This document shows, piece by piece, positions 1 to 5,860 of a stretch of 6,790 nucleotides of DNA. The stretch's first letter is position 1. Every line of letters starts with the position of its first letter. The position numbers and the translations under genes were made by a program. This stretch comes from Gammaproteobacteria bacterium (lineage in GTDB: Bacteria > Pseudomonadota > Gammaproteobacteria > UBA9214), in NCBI GenBank assembly GCA_029859555.1, contig JAOUCV010000121.1, positions 1 through 6,790 on the forward strand, read 5' to 3'. Below the pieces are notes generated by a model. The model did no database searches. It was not told the origin of the DNA and saw nothing but the letters and a program-made list of their open reading frames with translations.

Positions 1-327
1 TCCGGCAAACACATGCGGGTGCCGCCGCGTCATCTTTTCACAGATCCCGCTGACCACCGCACCAAAATCAAACCAGCCGGCTTCACTGGCCATTTGCGAA
101 TGAAAAACAACCTGAAACAACAAGTCTCCCAGTTCTTCCCTGAGGGCCCGCTGATCACCCTGCTCAATCGCATCAACCACCTCATAGGCCTCTTCGAGGG
201 TATAAGCTGCGATGGAATGAAAATCCTGCTGCAAGTCCCAGGGACAACCAGATCCCGGGGTACGTAACTGAGCCATAATTTTCAGCAGGGTTTCAATAGT
301 CGCCGGTGCAGAACCATCAGCGCTCAT
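1..327 (-). CDS. mazG: Nucleoside triphosphate pyrophosphohydrolase MazG, N-terminal part (cut by window edge)
   Basis: This is the first 109 codons of MazG, running off the left edge. The family hydrolyses nucleoside triphosphates to monophosphates and pyrophosphate in the cytoplasm. It cleans up non-canonical nucleotides and in E. coli also influences ppGpp levels. Visible hallmarks are the GCPWD motif (residues 27-31), the metal-binding EExxE motif (E45, E46, E49) and the following ExxD (E65, D68). The RRHPHVF motif (101-107) then ends the first MazG domain. A full MazG is about 260-280 residues, so over half lies outside. The ATG at 325-327 is preceded by AGGAGA (336-341 on the complement) at 8-base spacing. 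It lies 102 bases downstream of rsd on the same strand, and no clear terminator separates them. Identification is very secure from motif order; function is inferred from the family. Confidence 0.95.
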   Translation of the reverse strand, partial: MSADGSAPATIETLLKIMAQLRTPGSGCPWDLQQDFHSIAAYTLEEAYEVVDAIEQGDQRALREELGDLLFQVVFHSQMASEAGWFDFGAVVSGICEKMTRRHPHVFAG

Positions 328-429
328 AACAGGTTTCTCCTGTAAACAGACAGGGTATTTGTGTCGAATAAAGAGAATTTGGCGGAAAACGTCCGTGCTC
401 GCCGCTGAACAGCCCCGAAAATTCAGTAG

Positions 430-885
430 CTAGTGGACAACGCCCCCCATGGCATTGATCACTACATCCTCACACTGGATGCGCTCGGCGATGCATTCAG
501 CCAGGGTAGACAGGTCAATCGCCAGAAACTCAATGCTGTTATCGAGGGACATAGCCTCGTATTTGTCGTTAAAACGCAATATCTGGTCGGTAGTTTCAAC
601 TATCTTCGGATAAAGCTCATCAGCAATACTTAACACTGAAGCACGCCGCTCACGGTTGTCGGCCAGATAGCGGTACAACTGGAAATGGGCGCTAGCGGTA
701 TAATCTATCAATGTTTCACAGAACGATCGCAAGGCTTTTTCCATGGAAGGTTCAGTCGTGAAGGGTTGTCGACCGGCAAGGTCGGTCAAAAGTGACAAGG
801 TCGCGGTACGAGACGTCACCAGTGCGTCCAGCTTTTCTCGTGATTTCTGGCGGCGATCCACGCCACTCGGAATTTCTGATCCCAT
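430..885 (-). CDS. rsd: Rsd/AlgQ-family sigma-70 regulator (anti-sigma factor)
   Basis: This 151-residue protein matches the Rsd/AlgQ family in length (E. coli Rsd is 158) and sequence pattern. The best stretch is EKALRSFCETLIDY (49-62) followed by SAHFQLY. It aligns with EKALDDFCQSLVDY and SAGHFSIY in E. coli Rsd, as recalled from memory. Asp61 corresponds to Rsd Asp63, reported as important for sigma-70 binding. The C-terminal half keeps the helical pattern, ending in an AECIAERIQCEDVVI segment comparable to EALEARFVLEDKLIL. Rsd binds sigma-70 region 4 and lowers the housekeeping sigma pool in stationary phase. E. coli Rsd is also reported to stimulate SpoT (p)ppGpp hydrolysis. The ATG at 883-885 has AGGAG a few bases upstream. 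It is divergent from iscR and upstream of mazG. The N-terminus is less conserved than the core. The family call is firm; the exact partner in this organism is inferred. Confidence 0.88.
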   Translation of the reverse strand: MGSEIPSGVDRRQKSREKLDALVTSRTATLSLLTDLAGRQPFTTEPSMEKALRSFCETLIDYTASAHFQLYRYLADNRERRASVLSIADELYPKIVETTDQILRFNDKYEAMSLDNSIEFLAIDLSTLAECIAERIQCEDVVINAMGGVVH

Positions 886-1193
886 TTTCTGCTCCTGACT
901 GATAAATTTTACAAATACTGTGGACCTGAAACTTATATTCCCGGTTAAACCGGCCCCATTGTAACAAACACCTGCCCAAAGTCTTCCTATTGTCGCGGCC
1001 GGCCACTGAGCAAGCCAATGTTATTGCATGATTTTTAATGTCAGCACCGGCACTTCCTGATTAACCATGTAACAGTCACCCCAGAAGGGCAGGTGCGTCA
1101 CGTCCAGCATACCCACATCAGGATATAAATTTTCTATACTATTGTTTTATATACACTTATTTATTATCTTCGAGCAAAATGCCGACGCGCATA

Positions 1194-1218
1194 AATCTTG
1201 ACTAAAAGACTCAACTAT
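1194..1218 (+). promoter_or_regulatory. Candidate IscR type 1-like operator
   Basis: This 25-base imperfect palindrome has a left half CTTGACT and a right half ACTCAACTAT around an A-rich centre. Against the recalled type 1 IscR consensus (ATAsyyGACT-rwwwy-AGTCrrsTAT) I count 21 of 25 matching positions. The mismatches are two in the outer left arm, one in the centre and one in the second half-site (ACTC instead of AGTC). As I recall, an ACTC variant also occurs in E. coli isc promoter sites. It overlaps the -35 hexamer of the presumed iscR promoter, so binding should repress. Occupancy is uncertain because the adjacent IscR cannot bind a cluster in the usual way. Confidence 0.5.
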
Positions 1219-1227
1219 TATTATAGT
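1198..1227 (+). promoter_or_regulatory. Putative sigma-70 promoter of iscR-iscU
   Basis: TTGACT (1198-1203) and TATAGT (1222-1227) are separated by 18 bases, each one mismatch from the sigma-70 consensus. Transcription would start near 1234, giving a leader of about 109 bases before the iscR ATG at 1343. The -35 box is covered by an IscR-like palindrome, the arrangement expected for an autorepressed isc promoter. A later TATACT at 1307-1312 lacks a convincing -35. This is the best promoter candidate in the window; the start site is inferred. Confidence 0.6.
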
Positions 1228-1342
1228 ATACGTAGATTGCCGCTTTGGAATGATTACAGACTCCCGGCCATCGCAAGTGCGATAGAGACACCCACCGCAC
1301 AAGCGCTATACTGTACGAAGTATTCTATTTGCCGAGGTTAAC

Positions 1343-1786
1343 ATGAAGTTATCTACAAAAGGTCGTCATGCCGTAACAGCCATGATTGAGTTGGAGCTAC
1401 AGCACAAGAGTGGACCCGTAACACTGGCGGATATTTCTGCACAGCAGTCCATCTCTATTTCTTACCTGGAGCAACTGTTCGCACGTTTACGCCAGCACGG
1501 TCTGGTAACCGGTATGCGCGGCCCCGGCGGAGGTTATTGCCTGGCCCGCCCGGCATCAGAAATAACCATTGCCAATATTCTGGCCACTGTTGATGATGTC
1601 GGCCGCCGCGAAGAGTTACCACATACACAGGGTGAAGTTCCGGCAGGTGCGCAGATGTGGCTGCACCTGAGCAACCGTATTTACGATTACCTCAACAGCA
1701 TTACGCTTGAAGATGCTGTGACATCCGCCAGCAGTGATACGCAAGCCCCGATGTTTGGCTCGGGTTTTAGTCAAACTGCCGCATAA
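1343..1786 (+). CDS. iscR: IscR-like Rrf2-family regulator lacking the Fe-S ligand cysteines
   Basis: This 147-residue Rrf2-family winged-helix protein has an IscR-type N-terminus. MKLSTKGRHAVTAM opens the first helix, SISYLEQLFARLRQHGLV (37-54) is the recognition-helix region, and RGPGGGY (59-65) is the wing. The dimerisation helix (about 105-125) also resembles IscR. IscR normally binds a [2Fe-2S] cluster through three cysteines and a histidine (C92, C98, C104, H107 in E. coli) and represses isc genes. Here the segment between VDD (83-85) and W106 is about four residues shorter and has no cysteine. The H107 position aligns with alanine, and the only cysteine, Cys66, lies in the wing. The protein should therefore behave like apo-IscR or sense something else. 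The ATG has GAGG at 1334-1337, spaced 5 bases. iscU starts 43 bases after its stop, so the two are very likely co-transcribed. Family call firm; loss of cluster binding inferred from missing ligands. Confidence 0.88.
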   Translation: MKLSTKGRHAVTAMIELELQHKSGPVTLADISAQQSISISYLEQLFARLRQHGLVTGMRGPGGGYCLARPASEITIANILATVDDVGRREELPHTQGEVPAGAQMWLHLSNRIYDYLNSITLEDAVTSASSDTQAPMFGSGFSQTAA

Positions 1787-1829
1787 CAATTTCTGAAATA
1801 CAGCAAACCCCATTTGGAGGATCTGGATA

Positions 1830-2234
1830 ATGGCTTATAGTGACAAGGTACTGGACCACTACGAGAACCCGCGCAATGTCGGTTCCTTTGACAAGGAAGA
1901 CAAGCAGGTGGGTACTGGCATGGTCGGGGCACCGGCGTGTGGTGACGTCATGCGACTGCAGATCAAGGTAGGTGATGACGGCATCATTGCGGATGCAAAA
2001 TTCAAGACCTACGGCTGCGGTTCTGCGATTGCCTCAAGCTCCCTGTTAACCGAGTGGGTCAAGGGCAAATCACTTGACGAGGCAAAGCTGATCAAGAACA
2101 CCGATATTGCAGAAGAACTTGCATTACCTCCTGTGAAAGTACACTGCTCGGTACTTGCTGAAGATGCTATCAAGGCAGCTATCGCAGACTACCAGGGACA
2201 CTCTGCAACGCTAAAACCAGCAGCCGAAGCCTGA
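1830..2234 (+). CDS. iscU: Fe-S cluster assembly scaffold IscU
   Basis: This 134-residue protein is close to E. coli IscU (128 residues) over nearly its whole length. IscU receives sulfur from the cysteine desulfurase IscS, builds a [2Fe-2S] cluster, and passes it on with help from HscA/HscB. All key residues are visible: Cys37 and Asp39 in PACGDV, Cys63 in YGCGSAIASSS, His105 and Cys106 in VHCS. The HscA recognition motif LPPVK is at 99-103, and Tyr3 is conserved. Only the last dozen residues are a divergent tail. GGAGG at 1816-1820 precedes the ATG with 9 bases between. The gene follows the IscR homologue directly. The usual intervening iscS is missing, and a strong terminator follows, so iscA, hscB, hscA and fdx are not in this operon. 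It appears fully functional and must draw on proteins encoded elsewhere. Confidence 0.97.
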   Translation: MAYSDKVLDHYENPRNVGSFDKEDKQVGTGMVGAPACGDVMRLQIKVGDDGIIADAKFKTYGCGSAIASSSLLTEWVKGKSLDEAKLIKNTDIAEELALPPVKVHCSVLAEDAIKAAIADYQGHSATLKPAAEA

Positions 2235-2250
2235 CAGATAAACTGTTACT

Positions 2251-2290
2251 GCATAAAAAAACGGGGCCAAACGGCCCCGTTTTTTTATGC
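2251..2290. terminator. Bidirectional rho-independent terminator shared by iscU and the FimX-like gene
   Basis: This is a perfect 18-base inverted repeat (2251-2268 and 2273-2290) with a 4-base AAAC loop. The GC-rich core ACGGGGCC/GGCCCCGT is flanked by runs of A and T, so it terminates in both directions. It lies 16 bases after the iscU stop. The TAA of the convergent gene (2285-2287) falls inside its right arm. Confidence 0.93.
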
Positions 2291-4339
2291 CTCGCTGCCA
2301 CCAAAATCAAAACCCAGCACCTCATCCGGCTCCTGCAGAAAATTACCCTGAATATACTGCACACCACTTTTCCATAGCATCTTCAGGCAGGCCGCACTTT
2401 CGACAAAACCGGCGATAACCTCGGCATCATGCTCCACAGACTGCTGCACCACCGCCAACAACTGCAACTGTCTCCCGTGGTCCGTTTCAAGATTACGGAT
2501 CATATCCCCGCCCAGCTTTACATATGCCGCAGGTATATGTTCGTACAAACGGGCAACATCAATGTCCGCATCACAATGCTCAATCGAAACACCACAACCC
2601 AAGCGGGTAAGCTGCCTTGAGAAAGCAGCTGCCTGGCGTATGCCTGCATTTATACTGGCGATGCTCAGCTGGAATACCAACTGCCGACCAGCAACAGAGT
2701 TTCTTTCAAGGCTGTCTTTCAGAAAAGCCATAAAGACGGTGTCTGTCAGGGTACCCGGGGAGACCTTTACAAAAAAACAGGCATCTTTACCGCGCTGCTG
2801 CAATGTTTGTACTGCTTGCTCAACAACCCAGCGATCAATTTTTATCATCAATCCGTGATCGTCGGCCAAAGATACGAAACGTGACGGGGACACGGCCCCC
2901 TTGTTGCTATCCTGGAGCCGCAGCAAAACCTCATATTTTTCATCTACGCTGCCACGTAACGAGGCAATCGGCTGATAAACCAGACTGAAGCGGCTGTTTT
3001 CAACAGCATCTTCCAGCACAGCCAGTAACTGCTTTTCTTCCTGGTCTTTCTTGCCACTGCCAGCCACCTCCAACCCCCGGACAACAACATGCTGACCGGC
3101 ATCCAAACGCGCCTCGTCACAAGCCTTGTGTGCCAGAAAGTACAGTGGCATGGCACTTTCAATCGAACGGGACGTCATGGCAACACCGAGCTTGCAACCG
3201 ATGGTGAGCGAAACATCTCCCACATCAAGAATACGTGCAGACAGTGTGTGCCCCAGAAAATCACCCAACTGACGGATTTCATCTTCACTTCTGCCACTAA
3301 CCAGACAAGCAAAGCAATAATCACCTGTGCGCGCCAGGCAATCAGTCTGGCCCACCAGTGCTGCAAGCTGACTGGCAAGCATTTTCATCAACTGGTTGAT
3401 TGATTGCGGCGATAACTGCGGATGCTGCTGATGGATATTTTCGGTCTCTATTATCAACAGGGCCGTCACCTGCTGCAGATCGTCAACCACCATAACGCGA
3501 CGCTGCAGGCGTTGCAGAAAAACCGGCTGATTCACCAGTTCAGTAACGACATCAGATGTTTTCAGATAATGGATGTAATTCCTGCGGAGCCGGGCTGAAC
3601 CGGCAAGACGGTGAATCCGGTCAACCAGATCAGTATCACTGATCAATGCGGGACAGAGTGCCTCACTGGCGTGATCCGTTATAACACCGGCAATATCGGC
3701 GCTCTCAGCAACCAGATAAATAACCGGCAGGTCAGCATAGTCGGCAAGTTGATGAAACATTTTTCCAAGTTGATCGCCACGACAACAAGACAGTTCCTGT
3801 TCAATCATTAACAGATCAGGTGCCTGATTTATTACCGTCAACAGCGCCTCGGATACTGTGTCGACCTGCTTCACCATTACACCTTGCTGCTGCAGTATGG
3901 AAACTTCTTCCAGCAGTAGCCCCTGTGATTCACCTATCAGCAGCACCCGGTAACTGTGCGTGGCTGCCAGCAACACCGGTTCCAGATGAGACAAGAGCAT
4001 TGCAGGACTTACCGGTTTAAGCAGAAAGCAATCACCCCCGGCACGTACCGCGTGCAATCTTACTTCCTGATCTGCACGATCAGAAAGAAAAATCAGTCCA
4101 GGTGAACGGCTCAGGCCGGCCATCAGCTGAGCGACGGCTTCAATGCAGCTAATCTCGGAATCAACCTGTGACAGGTCAACAATCAGGGCGGCAACATGTT
4201 TGCTTTCTGCGAACTTTTCGAACAGGGAAAAACTGGAAGCCTGCTTTACCGACAAGCCGGCCTGCTCCAGCCAGCGGCACTGCTCATCCGCTAGCGTGCC
4301 ATCACCCGGATATATAACGATCTGTTTACTTGTATCCAT
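2285..4339 (-). CDS. FimX-like degenerate GGDEF-EAL c-di-GMP receptor with two REC-like domains
   Basis: This is a 684-residue cytoplasmic multidomain protein. Residues 6-120 form a receiver-like domain that keeps an aspartate (about D55) and the KP lysine (about K108). Residues 130-245 form a second one whose phospho-acceptor position is glutamate (E180). Residues 265-420 are a GGDEF-like domain with TGDYC in place of GGDEF, so cyclase activity is unlikely. Residues 435-680 are an EAL-like domain with EVL for EAL. The vNlSP motif is VKVSP, the DDFG region is replaced by EHCDAD, and other metal-binding acids are lost, so it should not hydrolyse c-di-GMP. EKYEVLLRL, FVES (645-648) and YIQGNFLQ match the ligand-binding pattern of FimX, which controls type IV pili in Pseudomonas and Xanthomonas. 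The ATG at 4337-4339 is chosen because a candidate promoter sits just upstream and GGAG precedes it, although only 3 bases away. In-frame TTG (4396) and ATG (4384) starts would add hydrophobic residues atypical of this family and lack a Shine-Dalgarno sequence. Confidence 0.85.
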   Translation of the reverse strand: MDTSKQIVIYPGDGTLADEQCRWLEQAGLSVKQASSFSLFEKFAESKHVAALIVDLSQVDSEISCIEAVAQLMAGLSRSPGLIFLSDRADQEVRLHAVRAGGDCFLLKPVSPAMLLSHLEPVLLAATHSYRVLLIGESQGLLLEEVSILQQQGVMVKQVDTVSEALLTVINQAPDLLMIEQELSCCRGDQLGKMFHQLADYADLPVIYLVAESADIAGVITDHASEALCPALISDTDLVDRIHRLAGSARLRRNYIHYLKTSDVVTELVNQPVFLQRLQRRVMVVDDLQQVTALLIIETENIHQQHPQLSPQSINQLMKMLASQLAALVGQTDCLARTGDYCFACLVSGRSEDEIRQLGDFLGHTLSARILDVGDVSLTIGCKLGVAMTSRSIESAMPLYFLAHKACDEARLDAGQHVVVRGLEVAGSGKKDQEEKQLLAVLEDAVENSRFSLVYQPIASLRGSVDEKYEVLLRLQDSNKGAVSPSRFVSLADDHGLMIKIDRWVVEQAVQTLQQRGKDACFFVKVSPGTLTDTVFMAFLKDSLERNSVAGRQLVFQLSIASINAGIRQAAAFSRQLTRLGCGVSIEHCDADIDVARLYEHIPAAYVKLGGDMIRNLETDHGRQLQLLAVVQQSVEHDAEVIAGFVESAACLKMLWKSGVQYIQGNFLQEPDEVLGFDFGGSEA

Positions 4340-4377
4340 AGACTCCAGCCCGGCCGTAGCTGTTATCCCGCTACCCA

Positions 4378-4406
4378 ATAACATCAGTATAATCAAATAA
4401 TGACAA
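4378..4406 (-). promoter_or_regulatory. Candidate promoter of the FimX-like gene
   Basis: On the complement, TTGTCA (4401-4406) and TGTTAT (4378-4383) are separated by 17 bases. The -35 is good and the -10 matches 4 of 6. Initiation would fall near 4371, about 30 bases before the chosen ATG. That would place the upstream alternative starts at 4384 and 4396 outside the transcript. This is modest evidence. Confidence 0.35.
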
Positions 4407-4509
4407 GCGGCGATATAGCTCAGGGCGCGTCTTTCTGACGGAAATACCGGTCACCGCGACGGCACACTGACCCCCGTTGATATACGGCCGGCCTACAGGA
4501 TCCATGGAC

Positions 4510-5343
4510 ATGCAAAAGAAAATAACCCGACTCTACCCTTTACCAGCGGAACAGTGTGAGCTGGAAGGCCTGTATCTGCAGCATCAGCTACACACCCGGG
4601 GAAGCATTGACCGCCCCTTTGTGTACAGTAATTTCATCACTTCACTGGATGGCCGCATCGCTATCGCAACCGACGATCGTGACACCCATACCGTCCCGCC
4701 TGCCATTGCTAATCAGCGTGACTGGCGACTCTACCAGGAACTCGCAGGACAGGCTGACCTGCTAATCACCAGTGGCCGCTTTTACCGGCAAAGTGTGCTG
4801 GGAGAAGCCCAGGACGTTCTGCCGATAGGAAGTAGCAATGAATATGCAGATATCCGTGAATGGCGCAGCAAACAGGGGCTGTCCGCACAGCCGGACATCG
4901 CGATCATCAGCAGCAGCCTGGATATTCCGCTAGCCGCACTTGAACCTTACCGCTCTCGAAAGTTACTGGTAATCACCGGCGCTGCAGCGGATGCGGATAA
5001 GATACACAAGCTGCAACAGCATGGCATAGACGTCATCCATGCCGGCAGCGGAAAACGGGTTGAAGCTCACCTCATGCTGCCCGCGCTTGCGACTCGCGGA
5101 TATCGAAGCATCTATGCCATCGCCGGTCCGGCAGTTTTTTATACCCTGCTAAAAGCACAGGTCCTTGATCGTCTCTATCTCACCATCACGCAGCAACTGC
5201 TTGGCGGAAATGTCTTTGACACGCTTACCAGCGGCCCGTTACTTGCCCCTGCCCGGGGGATGCAACTGGTGCAGTTGTATCATGATAGCCATGCACCGGC
5301 AGATGCCGGTCAGTTACTGGGCTGCTTTGAACCCGGAGCTTAA
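4510..5343 (+). CDS. Stand-alone RibD C-terminal (pyrimidine reductase-like) domain protein
   Basis: This 277-residue protein has the dihydrofolate-reductase-like fold of the RibD C-terminal domain. In riboflavin synthesis that domain reduces the ribosyl group of the deaminated pyrimidine intermediate with NADPH. Visible marks are RPFVYSNFITSLDGRIA (35-51), with the typical SLDGR strand. DLLITSGRFY (83-92) follows, and near the C-terminus there is AGPAVFYTLL then LDRLYLTITQQLLGG, equivalent to the usual EGG...L..L.DEL pattern. The zinc deaminase domain of bifunctional RibD is absent, so it is either a separate reductase or a paralogue with another substrate. The ATG at 4510 has AGGA (4497-4500) at 9-base spacing. 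The ATG at 4504 is only 3 bases from it, and an in-frame TTG at 4477 has no support. It is divergent from the FimX-like gene and ends 27 bases before the convergent YkgJ-type gene. Fold call firm; substrate not determinable. Confidence 0.82.
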   Translation: MQKKITRLYPLPAEQCELEGLYLQHQLHTRGSIDRPFVYSNFITSLDGRIAIATDDRDTHTVPPAIANQRDWRLYQELAGQADLLITSGRFYRQSVLGEAQDVLPIGSSNEYADIREWRSKQGLSAQPDIAIISSSLDIPLAALEPYRSRKLLVITGAAADADKIHKLQQHGIDVIHAGSGKRVEAHLMLPALATRGYRSIYAIAGPAVFYTLLKAQVLDRLYLTITQQLLGGNVFDTLTSGPLLAPARGMQLVQLYHDSHAPADAGQLLGCFEPGA

Positions 5344-5370
5344 CCGGCAACTGACCGCCGCGCGGCAACA

Positions 5371-5796
5371 TCAGCCGTCCTGCTCGAGGCAGGCCTTGAC
5401 TTTCCGGCGTATGCTTGCGAGCGGAACTACCTCACCCTGATTAATACCTTCACAACGACGCATTTCCCTGTTCCAGGCCCTGGCATTACCTGCCAGTTCA
5501 GGCCAGAATGGATAGCTACGGCACTGTAGTGGTCTTACCGGATAGACACGGCAATGCCCCCGGGCGCTTAAAAAGACACAGCCATCGCCTGTACCCGAGG
5601 CAAGCACCAGATCGCCCTCTTCCAGTCGCCGCAGGTAACGTCTGCGAAACCAGCCCCGGCTCAACTGCAGATGGCTACAGATCTCCTGCGCTTCCGATTC
5701 CGTCAGAAACACATGGTAATCACCGGCCGTTATGCAACATTTACCGCACTGTGTGCAGGAAAAACGTAGCGAAAATCTTTCGAAAAACGGTTGCAC
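5371..5796 (-). CDS. YkgJ-family CxxCxxCC cysteine-cluster protein
   Basis: This 141-residue protein belongs to the YkgJ/CxxCxxCC family, which is thought to bind zinc or an Fe-S cluster and has no settled function. It shows the signature CTQCGKCC (14-21). Further conserved cysteines at 73, 82 and 92 lie within GCVFL, GHCRVYPVRPLQC and RSYPFWP, with another at RCEG (115). The start is a GTG at 5794-5796, because a perfect AAGGAGG (5802-5808 on the complement) sits 5 bases upstream. A longer reading from TTG at 5811 would translate this ribosome-binding site. It is divergent from the NUDIX gene, with 64 bases between the starts, and converges on the RibD-like gene. Family call is very secure. 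Proximity to the IscU operon is not close enough to argue for a link. Confidence 0.9.
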   Translation of the reverse strand: MQPFFERFSLRFSCTQCGKCCITAGDYHVFLTESEAQEICSHLQLSRGWFRRRYLRRLEEGDLVLASGTGDGCVFLSARGHCRVYPVRPLQCRSYPFWPELAGNARAWNREMRRCEGINQGEVVPLASIRRKVKACLEQDG

Positions 5797-5801
5797 CCGG
5801 G

Positions 5802-5808
5802 CCTCCTT
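5802..5808 (-). promoter_or_regulatory. Ribosome-binding site deciding the YkgJ GTG start
   Basis: The complement reads AAGGAGG, a full Shine-Dalgarno match, 5 bases before GTG at 5796. It lies inside the longer TTG-initiated reading frame, so the shorter protein is preferred. Confidence 0.8.
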
Positions 5809-5823
5809 CAATTTATGACACTA

Positions 5824-5830
5824 TTATAAT
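5824..5830. promoter_or_regulatory. Shared -10 element for divergent YkgJ and NUDIX genes
   Basis: ATTATAAT gives TATAAT on the plus strand (5825-5830) and, offset by one base, TATAAT on the minus strand (5824-5829). It lies in the 64-base gap between the two divergent starts. No convincing -35 hexamer is visible on either strand. It could serve either gene or both. Confidence 0.4.
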
Positions 5831-5860
5831 CCGTTAAGTCATTTACCGGGAGGAAGTCCT

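Larger units (their letters stand above)
886..1342. other. Divergent rsd/iscR intergenic region (457 bases)
   Basis: No full-length gene is visible here. The rsd-proximal part (about 886-1020) is mostly leader sequence. The complement has a TACAAT hexamer near 960 that could be a -10 for rsd, but no good -35 goes with it. Positions 1021-1146 on the complement hold a 41-codon open frame ending in TAA that looks protein-like (see findings). Positions 1125-1170 are strongly AT-rich. The iscR promoter and operator lie at 1194-1227. A small perfect inverted repeat, ATCGCA/TGCGAT with 2 bases between, lies at 1270-1283 in the iscR leader and has no known role. Confidence 0.6.

Noticed and set aside
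13..267. Plus-strand open frame of 84 codons at the left edge
   Set aside because: It is antisense to mazG, whose conserved motifs leave no doubt about the coding strand.
329..343. Small inverted repeat ACAGG/CCTGT around the mazG ribosome-binding site
   Set aside because: The stem is only 5 pairs, too weak to call a regulatory hairpin without conservation.
752..1018. Minus-strand 88-codon frame overlapping the start of rsd
   Set aside because: It overlaps the well-supported rsd in another frame, and its content shows no family pattern.
4388..4393. TATAAT on the plus strand as a promoter of the RibD-like gene
   Set aside because: There is no -35 hexamer at a suitable distance and it is over 110 bases from the start codon.
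4340..4396. N-terminal hydrophobic extension of the FimX-like protein that could be read as a signal peptide
   Set aside because: The TTG and ATG starts lack a Shine-Dalgarno sequence, a candidate promoter overlaps them, and the receiver and c-di-GMP domains are cytoplasmic.
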